Shown piece by piece: positions 7,070 through 11,253 of a DNA stretch of 11,253 bases. Position 1 is the stretch's first letter, and every line of letters begins with the position of its first letter. Source of the stretch: Candidatus Bathyarchaeota archaeon (GTDB taxonomy: Archaea > Thermoproteota > Bathyarchaeia > 40CM-2-53-6); the NCBI GenBank assembly GCA_005888695.1, contig VBBH01000135.1, positions 1 to 11,253 on the forward strand. Direction: 5' to 3'. Made by a program: the position numbers and the translations under genes. The notes below the pieces were generated by a model. The model worked only from the letters and a program-made list of their open reading frames with translations. It searched no databases and was not told the origin of the DNA.

Positions 7070-8736
7070 GACCTCGAGTACTTTGGAAGTTTGCAACCGT
7101 CCTGATGATCTCGCGCCTAAGAAGTATTCGCCAATCCGTCGTCACCAAGGCCCTGTCAGGACGACCCGTTCTCGTCCTGCTAATCGGCTTGGCCATTTTC
7201 ATCGCTGGAGCTTTGGCGGGTCTGGCGGCGTCAGTGTTGTTCGTCTCGGCGCCAAGATCATTTGTCACCATTCAAGAGGTGGCTCTCTCGGTAGCGGCTG
7301 CCATTCCCTTCTTTCTAGTCTCATTCTACTTCTTGACTGGTCTACTTTGGGAGGTGAACGCTTCCTCAGAGGCGGAGAGCACAGATGCCGTGAACTGGCT
7401 GCCCATCTCGGCGGGTGAGTATGTAGCCGCTTCGTCTTTGTCGACGGCTTACACCTACTCGCCGTTTCTCTTTGGTGCCTTAGGCTTCGCTCTGCCGATT
7501 CTTTTTTACGCTTCTGGACCGTTGGCATTTCTTGCCCTACTACTTGCGGCCGTTGTCTCCTGTGGGATCGGTGCCGTGAGCGTTGAAATCCTCCGCTCTG
7601 CATTAAACCGGGCATCCTCCTCATTCAATCGTCTCGGTGGGAAGACCACCGTAGCACTCAGGTTAGTCGCAGTGAGCCTAGTCATAATCCTGACCCAGGC
7701 TTTGTTTAGCGGTTTCCTGCTTTTCAGAATCCTCTCATTAGCTGGATCAGGGAGCAATCTCATACCGATACTCTGGTTGAGTCTGAGCGTCACATCGCTA
7801 CTGTCAGGTGACATCTTAGGATTCTTGCTCTATCTGACACTTGGAGTCGGATTCCTAGCCCTACTAGGTTTCATTGCCCTCTTTCTGAGGGGAAGATACT
7901 GGGTGCTCGCGCCAAGTTCTCTTCGACTCTCGAGTTACGGCAGCATAACCGTCCCAGGAAAACTTGGAATCTTTGGAATGAAACCAATCTCTGCAGCATT
8001 GCTTAGGTACGAGTTTAGATCGGCAACTCGCCGACGCGAAACAACGAGGTTGATTGTGCTCCCTGTCCTGATTCCATTGATAATGATCCTGCCTCTGCTG
8101 TTTGCAACAGCATCGCCCTTTCCCTCTTCAACTAGAACTTCGGGTCCGCCTCCGACGGCTATTCTAGGGTTCTCATTCTTCGCCACCTTGATCCTGTTTG
8201 GGATAGGCTTGGGAACAGTAGTTCTCGGAATGAGCTCGATGGGCAGGGAAGGAAAGCGGATCTGGAATCTTTGCGTTCTGCCAATAACCGCGAAAGAGTT
8301 AGCTAGAACCAAGATCCTGTTCACCTTTCTCATCGCTTTGATCGGTCTCGTCATTGGAGGTGTTGTCGCATCACTCTTTGGAGGACTGAGCACGGCGCTG
8401 TTCGTCTACTTCGCGGCAGGAATCGGGTTGCTTCTTGCCGAATCTGGGCTGGGACTTGCGGTAGGTGCGAGATATGCTGATTTTGCTGAAGGACCACGCC
8501 CCAGATTTGTGACGGTTGCTGGAGCGATAATCGGTTCTTTCGCAGGGATGCTTGTAATGGGCCTCGTTCTTGCGCCCATCTTAGTCTCCCTAATCCTGTC
8601 ATTTGTACTCGGAAACCAGTCGTTAACCTTGATCGCTGCAGTAATCTCCACGGCTCTCGGAGTCTCGATCGGATGGGCTGGCTACAAACTTTCCATTGGA
8701 CCGATAGTACAGATTCTGTCCGAACTGCCGGCATGA
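7066..8736 (+). CDS. ABC-2 type exporter permease, large two-half form
   Basis: 556 residues, strongly hydrophobic, with about a dozen membrane segments, no signal peptide, and a basic N-terminus (RPRVLWKF). Two halves look related: each has a hydrophobic run, then a conserved-looking cytosolic motif, WLPISAGEY (111-119) and VLPITAKEL (404-412), followed by more helices. A basic region (312-328, ALLRYEFRSATRRRETT) divides the halves and probably faces the ATPase. LPISxxE motifs of this kind occur in uncharacterised bacterial and archaeal exporters. The ATG at 7066 overlaps the ATPase stop as ATGA, a sign of coupled translation and a fixed complex. Cargo cannot be told from the sequence. Confidence 0.85.
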   Translation: MRPRVLWKFATVLMISRLRSIRQSVVTKALSGRPVLVLLIGLAIFIAGALAGLAASVLFVSAPRSFVTIQEVALSVAAAIPFFLVSFYFLTGLLWEVNASSEAESTDAVNWLPISAGEYVAASSLSTAYTYSPFLFGALGFALPILFYASGPLAFLALLLAAVVSCGIGAVSVEILRSALNRASSSFNRLGGKTTVALRLVAVSLVIILTQALFSGFLLFRILSLAGSGSNLIPILWLSLSVTSLLSGDILGFLLYLTLGVGFLALLGFIALFLRGRYWVLAPSSLRLSSYGSITVPGKLGIFGMKPISAALLRYEFRSATRRRETTRLIVLPVLIPLIMILPLLFATASPFPSSTRTSGPPPTAILGFSFFATLILFGIGLGTVVLGMSSMGREGKRIWNLCVLPITAKELARTKILFTFLIALIGLVIGGVVASLFGGLSTALFVYFAAGIGLLLAESGLGLAVGARYADFAEGPRPRFVTVAGAIIGSFAGMLVMGLVLAPILVSLILSFVLGNQSLTLIAAVISTALGVSIGWAGYKLSIGPIVQILSELPA

Positions 8737-8751
8737 GAAGGATTCTCTCCC

Positions 8752-8769
8752 AAAAAAGAGAGAAAAAAA
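8752..8769 (-). terminator. Oligo-T terminator of the padR/SHOCT operon
   Basis: Read on the minus strand, T7 (8763-8769) and T6 (8752-8757) follow the SHOCT gene stop by about 20 and 30 bases. Archaeal RNA polymerase stops at such runs. GAGAGA and TCTCTC flank the second run and could form a short stem. The plus-strand permease has no matching T-run here, so its own terminator is not visible. Confidence 0.55.
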
Positions 8770-8787
8770 GAGTGAGGGGAAGACTCC

Positions 8788-9174
8788 TTAGTTCCGTGCG
8801 CGTAAGTCTTGCATCATCTGGTCGAACTGTTCCTTCGTTATCTCTCCCTTCGCATATCTGGATCGCAGTATAGTGACTGCATCATCATCGCCCCAATGGC
8901 GATGATATCCGTATCCATACCAGTACCTTGACCGCCAAGGCCAGAAGATCCAGCGTAGTATCCAGAATAGGAAGAACAGTCCGAAGATCGGCCACAGGAA
9001 TCCGAAGCCGAACGGGTAGAAGGGATAGGGTGCAATCGCGGCCGGGTTCGCTAATCTGTAGTATAGACTAAGCACTACTGAGACGCCGATCAACATTAGC
9101 AGAGCTGTGAATCCGTAGGCCATTATCCTTCGTGTGCTACGCCATTCATCCACATGTGCAGATTCAGTTTTCAT
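8788..9174 (-). CDS. Small membrane protein with C-terminal SHOCT domain
   Basis: 128 residues. One helix at 17-38, then an aromatic-rich second membrane stretch (54-80) full of Phe and Trp, then a Trp/Tyr/Arg/His-rich linker (about 80-94), then an acidic DDD and a SHOCT domain (98-127: AVTILRSRYAKGEITKEQF...MQDLRARN). SHOCT is a short C-terminal helical domain found on many membrane proteins and thought to mediate oligomerisation; its role here is unknown. ATG at 9174 has GGAGGTG at 9186-9192, 11 bases upstream, directly after the padR stop. PadR and this gene form one transcript, so the repressor likely controls its level. Confidence 0.88.
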   Translation of the reverse strand: MKTESAHVDEWRSTRRIMAYGFTALLMLIGVSVVLSLYYRLANPAAIAPYPFYPFGFGFLWPIFGLFFLFWILRWIFWPWRSRYWYGYGYHRHWGDDDAVTILRSRYAKGEITKEQFDQMMQDLRARN

Positions 9175-9185
9175 TTCTCGTGTTA

Positions 9186-9192
9186 CACCTCC
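9186..9192 (-). promoter_or_regulatory. Ribosome binding site GGAGGTG of the SHOCT gene
   Basis: A full match to the 16S 3' end, placed directly after the padR stop TAG and 11 bases before the ATG at 9174. It shows the typical spacing in this genome and confirms that start. Confidence 0.65.
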
Positions 9193-9636
9193 CTATTTTG
9201 TCAATGCAGATAGTCTGTCGGTCAGTGTGCGCATTTTTTCTATGTGGGGTGCAAGTTTCTCTTTGCCGGTCTTGGCCATGTCTTCGAAGTAGGAGACGTA
9301 TCCGTTGATCTCGTTCAACATATCCTCGATACTTCTCGACCCTCCAAATGATGGTCCGAAGGGGTTCATGAATCCCGGGCCAAAAGGCCACTCTGATTCT
9401 CGACGAGTAGTCTCTGTCAACTCATAGCGTCCGTCGTCCATCTTTTTGATTAGTCCGTCAGTGACCATTCCGTCGAGCAGTGGATAGACAGAGCCTGGTG
9501 AAGGTCTCCACCATCCTTGAGTCATCCCTTCGATCTCGTCCATTATCTCCGCGCCGTTCTTTGGGGAACGTCGAAGGATTGCTATGATCCAGTGTCGGAG
9601 GCCGCGTTGACCTCGGTGTTTCCAGCCGTGCCACAT
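9193..9636 (-). CDS. PadR-family transcriptional repressor
   Basis: 147 residues. A winged helix-turn-helix fills about 12-75, with the PadR hallmark SPGSVYPLLDGMVTDGLI (46-63) and the wing KMDDGRYELTE (65-75). A Gly/Phe/Pro-rich linker (84-99) leads to a long C-terminal helix (101-145), which in this family makes the dimer. PadR proteins repress nearby genes and release DNA on binding a small ligand. Perfect palindromes lie directly upstream (9635-9665), between the TATA-like element and the gene, as expected for self-repression. The ATG at 9636 has no ribosome site; by TATA spacing the mRNA would begin about 10 bases before it, so it is almost leaderless. The ligand cannot be predicted. Confidence 0.93.
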   Translation of the reverse strand: MWHGWKHRGQRGLRHWIIAILRRSPKNGAEIMDEIEGMTQGWWRPSPGSVYPLLDGMVTDGLIKKMDDGRYELTETTRRESEWPFGPGFMNPFGPSFGGSRSIEDMLNEINGYVSYFEDMAKTGKEKLAPHIEKMRTLTDRLSALTK

Positions 9637-9665
9637 ATCGGTTTTCCGATATCGGATATCCGATA
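9635..9665. promoter_or_regulatory. Overlapping palindromic operator of padR
   Basis: TATCGGATATCCGATA (9650-9665) is a perfect 16-base palindrome. It overlaps a second palindrome, CCGATATCGG (9646-9655), and a hairpin-like pair ATATCGG (9635-9641) / CCGATAT (9646-9652) with a TTTT spacer. The half-site ATCGG therefore appears four times in 31 bases. It covers the expected transcript start of padR, so a bound dimer would block polymerase. The binding protein is inferred to be PadR itself. Confidence 0.65.
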
Positions 9666-9666
9666 G

Positions 9667-9677
9667 TATTATTTAAG
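9667..9677. promoter_or_regulatory. Shared TATA-like element between padR and the LLM gene
   Basis: TATTATTTAAG, centre about 9672, is the only strongly AT-rich stretch in the divergent region. On the minus strand (CTTAAATAATA) it predicts a start near 9646 for padR. On the plus strand it predicts a start near 9698, which would exclude the ATG at 9681 and favour GTG 9708 or 9717 for the oxidoreductase. Use in both directions is inference. Confidence 0.45.
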
Positions 9678-9680
9678 CTC

Positions 9681-10649
9681 ATGGCTCAAGAAAGAGAAAG
9701 TTCGGGTGTGCAAGTAGTGAAGATTGGACTGTTGGTCTTTCTGGCGAACGACCGCGAGGATAACAGCAAGCGCCCATATGGTGCGATCCGTGCAGTCGCT
9801 CAACAGGCGGAGACGGATGGCTTCGATAGTATCTGGCTCCCTGACCACCTCTTCTATCGCAATTCTGGTCAGCCGACTCGAGGAATCTGGGAATGCTGGA
9901 TAATGCTGTCGGCGCTGGCCGAAGCCACAAAGCGCTTAGAGATCGGTACGCTGGTGACGTGCAATTCCTTCCGCAATCCAGCAATCCTGGCGAAAATGGC
10001 GACGACCGTTGACGAGGTGAGCCACGGGCGCTTGATCCTGGGTGTAGGCGCGGGATGGAACGAGCCGGAGTATCACGCGTTCGGGTTGCCCTTCGATCAT
10101 CGCGTGGACCGCTTCGAAGAAGCCTTGCAGATCCTCAAACCACTACTACATGAGGGCCATGTCGATTTCGTAGGACAATATTACCAAGCGCGAAACTGCG
10201 AGATCGTGCCACGCGGTCCTCGGTTAGAAGGGCCACCGTTGATGGTGGGAAGCGAAGGGGGTCCTCGCATGCTCAAGCTGACCGCACGATATGCCGACCT
10301 CTGGAACACCGGCTATATGGGCAAGCCTGAAACACTGGCCGCGAGACGCGCCAAAATCGAAGGCGCTTGCCGTGAGATCGGGCGCGACCCGGCGACACTA
10401 GGCATCACAGCGCTCATCGGTCTCTGGTTCCCCGATCTCCAAGAAACGAAACCGAGTTTCTTCGATAATCCCTTAACAGGTACAGTGGAGGAGATCGCTA
10501 TGGCTATGCGCGGCTATGCGGAACTCGGCGTGGAGCACATAATGTTTCAGTGCGAGCCTTACATCCCCGAGGCGCTCCGGCGGCTGACCAAGGCGTTCCA
10601 ACTTTATCGTGGCATGCAGCAACAATTAGAGCCCCTGACAAAATTCTAG
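9681..10649 (+). CDS. LLM-class (luciferase-like) flavin/F420-dependent oxidoreductase
   Basis: 322 residues from ATG 9681, a TIM-barrel enzyme of the luciferase-like family. Marks: AETDGFDSIWLPDHLF (45-60), the LEIGTLVTCNSFRNPAILAKMATTVDEVS stretch (about 85-113) followed by HGRLILGVGAGWNEPEY (114-130), and PPLMVGSEGGPRMLKLTARYADLWNTG (C-terminal half). Such enzymes use FMN or F420 to oxidise or reduce small organic molecules; the cofactor and substrate are not readable here. The true start is probably GTG 9717, giving MKIGLLVFLAND, because the family normally begins this way and the promoter lies too close to 9681. Arginine codons differ sharply from neighbours (13 of 24 are CGC, none AGG), suggesting recent transfer. 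It is transcribed away from padR, whose operator abuts it, so control by PadR is possible. Confidence 0.9.
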   Translation: MAQERESSGVQVVKIGLLVFLANDREDNSKRPYGAIRAVAQQAETDGFDSIWLPDHLFYRNSGQPTRGIWECWIMLSALAEATKRLEIGTLVTCNSFRNPAILAKMATTVDEVSHGRLILGVGAGWNEPEYHAFGLPFDHRVDRFEEALQILKPLLHEGHVDFVGQYYQARNCEIVPRGPRLEGPPLMVGSEGGPRMLKLTARYADLWNTGYMGKPETLAARRAKIEGACREIGRDPATLGITALIGLWFPDLQETKPSFFDNPLTGTVEEIAMAMRGYAELGVEHIMFQCEPYIPEALRRLTKAFQLYRGMQQQLEPLTKF

Positions 10650-10752
10650 CAGAAGGTCGAGCAAAGCTGGGAATGTTCGAGGTGGTTCTTAGGACTCTTG
10701 AGAAGGTCTATCCTGGTGGACCGGGCGGGATTTGAACCCGCGGCCTTCCGGT

Positions 10753-10785
10753 CATCTGGCCATGCTATCATTTCGATAGTTGGCT
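10753..10785 (-). other. tRNA-Ala intron at canonical position 37/38 (33 bases)
   Basis: A strict bulge-helix-bulge can be drawn. The anticodon stem TCCGG/CCGGA is the outer helix. TTTG (32-35) pairs with intron CAGA (one G·U) as the 4-base-pair central helix. Bulges are CA^A and TG^A. The inner helix GCCA/TGGC is topped by CTATC/GATAG. The splicing endonuclease recognises exactly this shape. Confidence 0.88.
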
Positions 10786-10803
10786 TGCAAACCGGACGTT
10801 CTT

Positions 10804-10834
10804 CGGCCTGGCGCTTTTCACCAGCGACAGTATA
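10804..10834 (-). other. tRNA-Ala D-loop intron (31 bases, boundary ±1)
   Basis: Without it the D-loop reads AGCCTGG(T or A)A between the perfect stem GTTC/GAAC. GCCT of the D-loop pairs with AGGC near the intron's 3' end, leaving bulges GG^T and CG^A. Inside, CGCT/AGCG closes a hairpin. The inner helix next to the bulge is poor, so this is a relaxed motif and the cut could shift by one base. Confidence 0.75.
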
Positions 10835-10935
10835 CCAGGCTGAACTACCGGCCCACGCTGAAAACGGCGTTTCTTCTAGACGCCTGTTAAAGGCTTGTCT
10901 TCCGAAATTAGTAATTGGTGGGGCCGCCGGCGGGA

Positions 10936-10958
10936 CATTCCCACCGTTCTAGAGGTGC
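10936..10958 (-). other. tRNA-His T-loop intron at 59/60 (23 bases)
   Basis: It interrupts TTCAAA^T. The T-stem GCGGG/CCCGC is the outer helix, TTC pairs with GAA (the fourth pair is A·G), bulges are AA^G and TG^T, and CACC/GGTG makes the inner helix. This is nearly a strict bulge-helix-bulge. Introns at 59/60 are known from some Thermoproteota. Confidence 0.85.
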
Positions 10959-10982
10959 TTTGAACCCGCCCCGAAGGCTCCA

Positions 10983-11013
10983 TTGGCCAAGGCATCATGA
11001 GTCGTATGCCTTT
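10983..11013 (-). other. tRNA-His intron inside the anticodon, between positions 34 and 35 (31 bases)
   Basis: Exon GGCC (29-32) pairs with intron GGCC as a perfect central helix. Bulges are TG^A and AA^T, and AAGGCAT/ATGCCTT is a perfect 7-base-pair inner helix. No outer helix forms (the HBh' type). Joining gives CTG+TGGA, creating the anticodon GTG. Any shift of the cut loses GTG. Confidence 0.88.
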
Positions 11014-11033
11014 CAGGCCTTTACGCTACCAGG

Positions 11034-11069
11034 TTTCGCGAGGCTGGTAGCCGTCACGCTATCGCCTCT
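11034..11069 (-). other. tRNA-His D-loop intron after position 15 (36 bases)
   Basis: Removal leaves D-loop AGCCTGGTA, matching that of tRNA-Ala. The intron folds as GAGGC/GCCTC with TAGC/GCTA above it. GCGT (10-13) pairs with GCGA at three of four positions, with bulges AG^A and AA^C. A 33-base alternative bounded by TAGCGT repeats cannot be fully excluded. Confidence 0.7.
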
Positions 11070-11115
11070 CTACGCTACGGCGGCCACGATAGTTTTGGGT
11101 GCTCTCAGCCATATG

Positions 11116-11124
11116 TAAGTATAA
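11116..11124 (-). promoter_or_regulatory. TATA-like promoter element of the tRNA-His/tRNA-Ala pair
   Basis: TTATACTTA on the minus strand, centred about 35 bases before the tRNA-His 5' end. A start near 11094 would leave a leader of about ten bases for RNase P to remove. Confidence 0.5.
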
Positions 11125-11137
11125 GCTCAAGCGGTCG

Positions 11138-11153
11138 AAAAACGGTCAAAAAA
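11138..11153 (-). terminator. Two oligo-T runs, likely terminator of a minus-strand gene to the right
   Basis: The minus strand shows T6 (11148-11153) then T5 (11138-11142), in an imperfect tandem repeat CGTTTTTTGACC / GTTTTTCGACC. They lie before the tRNA promoter, so they would separate the tRNA transcript from an upstream gene outside the window. Confidence 0.4.
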
Positions 11154-11253
11154 CGACTCTAGACTCAGATCTCGCTCACCAATCTGCTATCAATCAATGC
11201 ATTTGCAAGGGCTCGACCCCGGGAATTTGCACAATCGTGACATCAGCATTGCT

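Larger units (their letters stand above)
10714..10854 (-). tRNA. tRNA-Ala(TGC) with two introns, CCA encoded
   Basis: 5' end at 10854, discriminator A at 10717, encoded CCA at 10714-10716. Acceptor GGGCCGG pairs with CCGGTCC and contains G3:U70, the alanine identity pair. D-stem GTTC/GAAC, anticodon stem TCCGG/CCGGA with loop TTTGCAA (anticodon TGC at 10787-10789), variable AGGCC, T-arm GCGGG-TTCAAAT-CCCGC. These parts join only if two inserts are removed: 10804-10834 (31 bases, D-loop) and 10753-10785 (33 bases, after position 37). The remainder is 74 bases, an exact cloverleaf length. The gene lies 64 bases downstream of tRNA-His on the same strand, and its 3' end faces the oxidoreductase gene 64 bases away. 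A weak TATA-like CCTTTAACAGG lies at 10883-10893. Confidence 0.93.
10919..11084 (-). tRNA. tRNA-His(GTG) with three introns, CCA encoded
   Basis: 5' end at 11084, with an encoded G-1 at 11085; discriminator C73 at 10922 and CCA at 10919-10921. G-1 opposite C73 is specific to histidine tRNA. Acceptor GCCGCCG/CGGCGGC is perfect. After removing 11034-11069, 10983-11013 and 10936-10958 the arms are: D-stem GCGT/GCGT (wobble at both ends) with loop AGCCTGGTA; anticodon stem AAGGC/GCCTT with loop CTGTGGA (anticodon GTG); variable CGGG; T-arm GCGGG-TTCAAAT-CCCGC. The result is 73 bases out of 163. Read without splicing, the loop would look like CTGAAA (Phe), which disagrees with C73. It precedes tRNA-Ala on the same strand, with a TATA-like element at 11116-11124. 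Confidence 0.9.

Noticed and set aside
7083..8734. Several minus-strand and alternative-frame open frames over the ABC permease
   Set aside because: Arginine/serine-rich low-quality translations on top of a clear membrane protein.
10714..10760. tRNA-Ala 3' end as an attachment site for an integrated element carrying the oxidoreductase
   Set aside because: No second copy of the tRNA 3' sequence and no integrase in the window; foreign codon use alone is not enough.
10983..11022. Anticodon loop CTGAAA read as tRNA-Phe(GAA) with an intron at 37/38
   Set aside because: No central helix forms at a 37/38 cut (CTGA does not pair with the intron end), and G-1 with C73 is a histidine mark. The 34/35 cut gives perfect helices and GTG.
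11022..11077. TAGCGT present three times in tRNA-His, suggesting a 33-base intron between the second and third copies
   Set aside because: It leaves an odd 12-base D-loop and none of the seven possible cuts forms a central helix. The 36-base reading gives loop AGCCTGGTA and a better motif.
10698..11118. Plus-strand open frames over the tRNA cluster
   Set aside because: They lie entirely on the antisense of the two tRNAs; no ribosome site and no protein-like sequence.
11194..11253. Minus-strand open frame entering from the right edge (20 codons to TGA), possible C-terminus of another gene
   Set aside because: Two frames are open for about 20 codons and nothing identifies the real one. The T-runs at 11138-11153 hint that a gene ends nearby, but it cannot be supported.
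1..11253. CRISPR array, insertion sequence or transposase
   Set aside because: No regularly spaced direct repeats, no terminal inverted repeats around a gene, and no transposase-like protein were seen.

Overview
The window is archaeal. The evidence is two tRNA genes carrying five bulge-helix-bulge type introns between them, archaeal TATA-like elements, GGAGGT ribosome sites, frequent TTG starts, and a MoxR/DUF58/DUF4350/DUF4129 membrane gene cluster. Multi-intron tRNAs, including ones in the D- and T-loops, point to the TACK side (Thermoproteota in the broad sense, e.g. Nitrososphaeria- or Bathyarchaeia-like lineages). The lineage is inference; no marker gene here fixes it.

Layout. (1) 1-6002, minus strand, read right to left: a five-gene operon of a signal-peptide/DUF4129 membrane protein, a DUF4350 membrane protein with a sequon-rich outer domain, a MoxR AAA+ ATPase, a DUF58 protein with a von Willebrand-like core, and a six-helix membrane protein that runs off the left edge. 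All five appear to start with TTG. The set looks like a MoxR ATPase working on a membrane/extracellular assembly; the substrate is not known. (2) 6003-6274: a divergent promoter region with no gene. (3) 6275-8736, plus strand: an ABC exporter made of an ATPase and a 556-residue permease, translationally coupled by an ATGA overlap. (4) 8788-9636, minus strand: a PadR-family repressor followed by a small membrane protein with a SHOCT tail, ending in T-tracts. (5) 9681-10649, plus strand: a luciferase-like (LLM) flavin/F420 oxidoreductase, divergent from padR, with codon use unlike its neighbours, so probably acquired. The 45 bases between padR and this gene hold overlapping perfect palindromes next to a TATA-like element that could serve both directions. 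(6) 10714-11085, minus strand: tRNA-His(GTG) followed by tRNA-Ala(TGC). (7) 11086-11253: promoter and terminator-like sequence for the minus strand, with no supportable gene.

The most striking content is the tRNA pair. tRNA-Ala has a D-loop intron and a canonical 37/38 intron. tRNA-His has three introns (D-loop, inside the anticodon, and T-loop). Removing them yields a 73-base cloverleaf with the GTG anticodon, the encoded G-1 and the C73 expected of histidine tRNA. 90 of its 163 bases are intron. The anticodon itself exists only after splicing.
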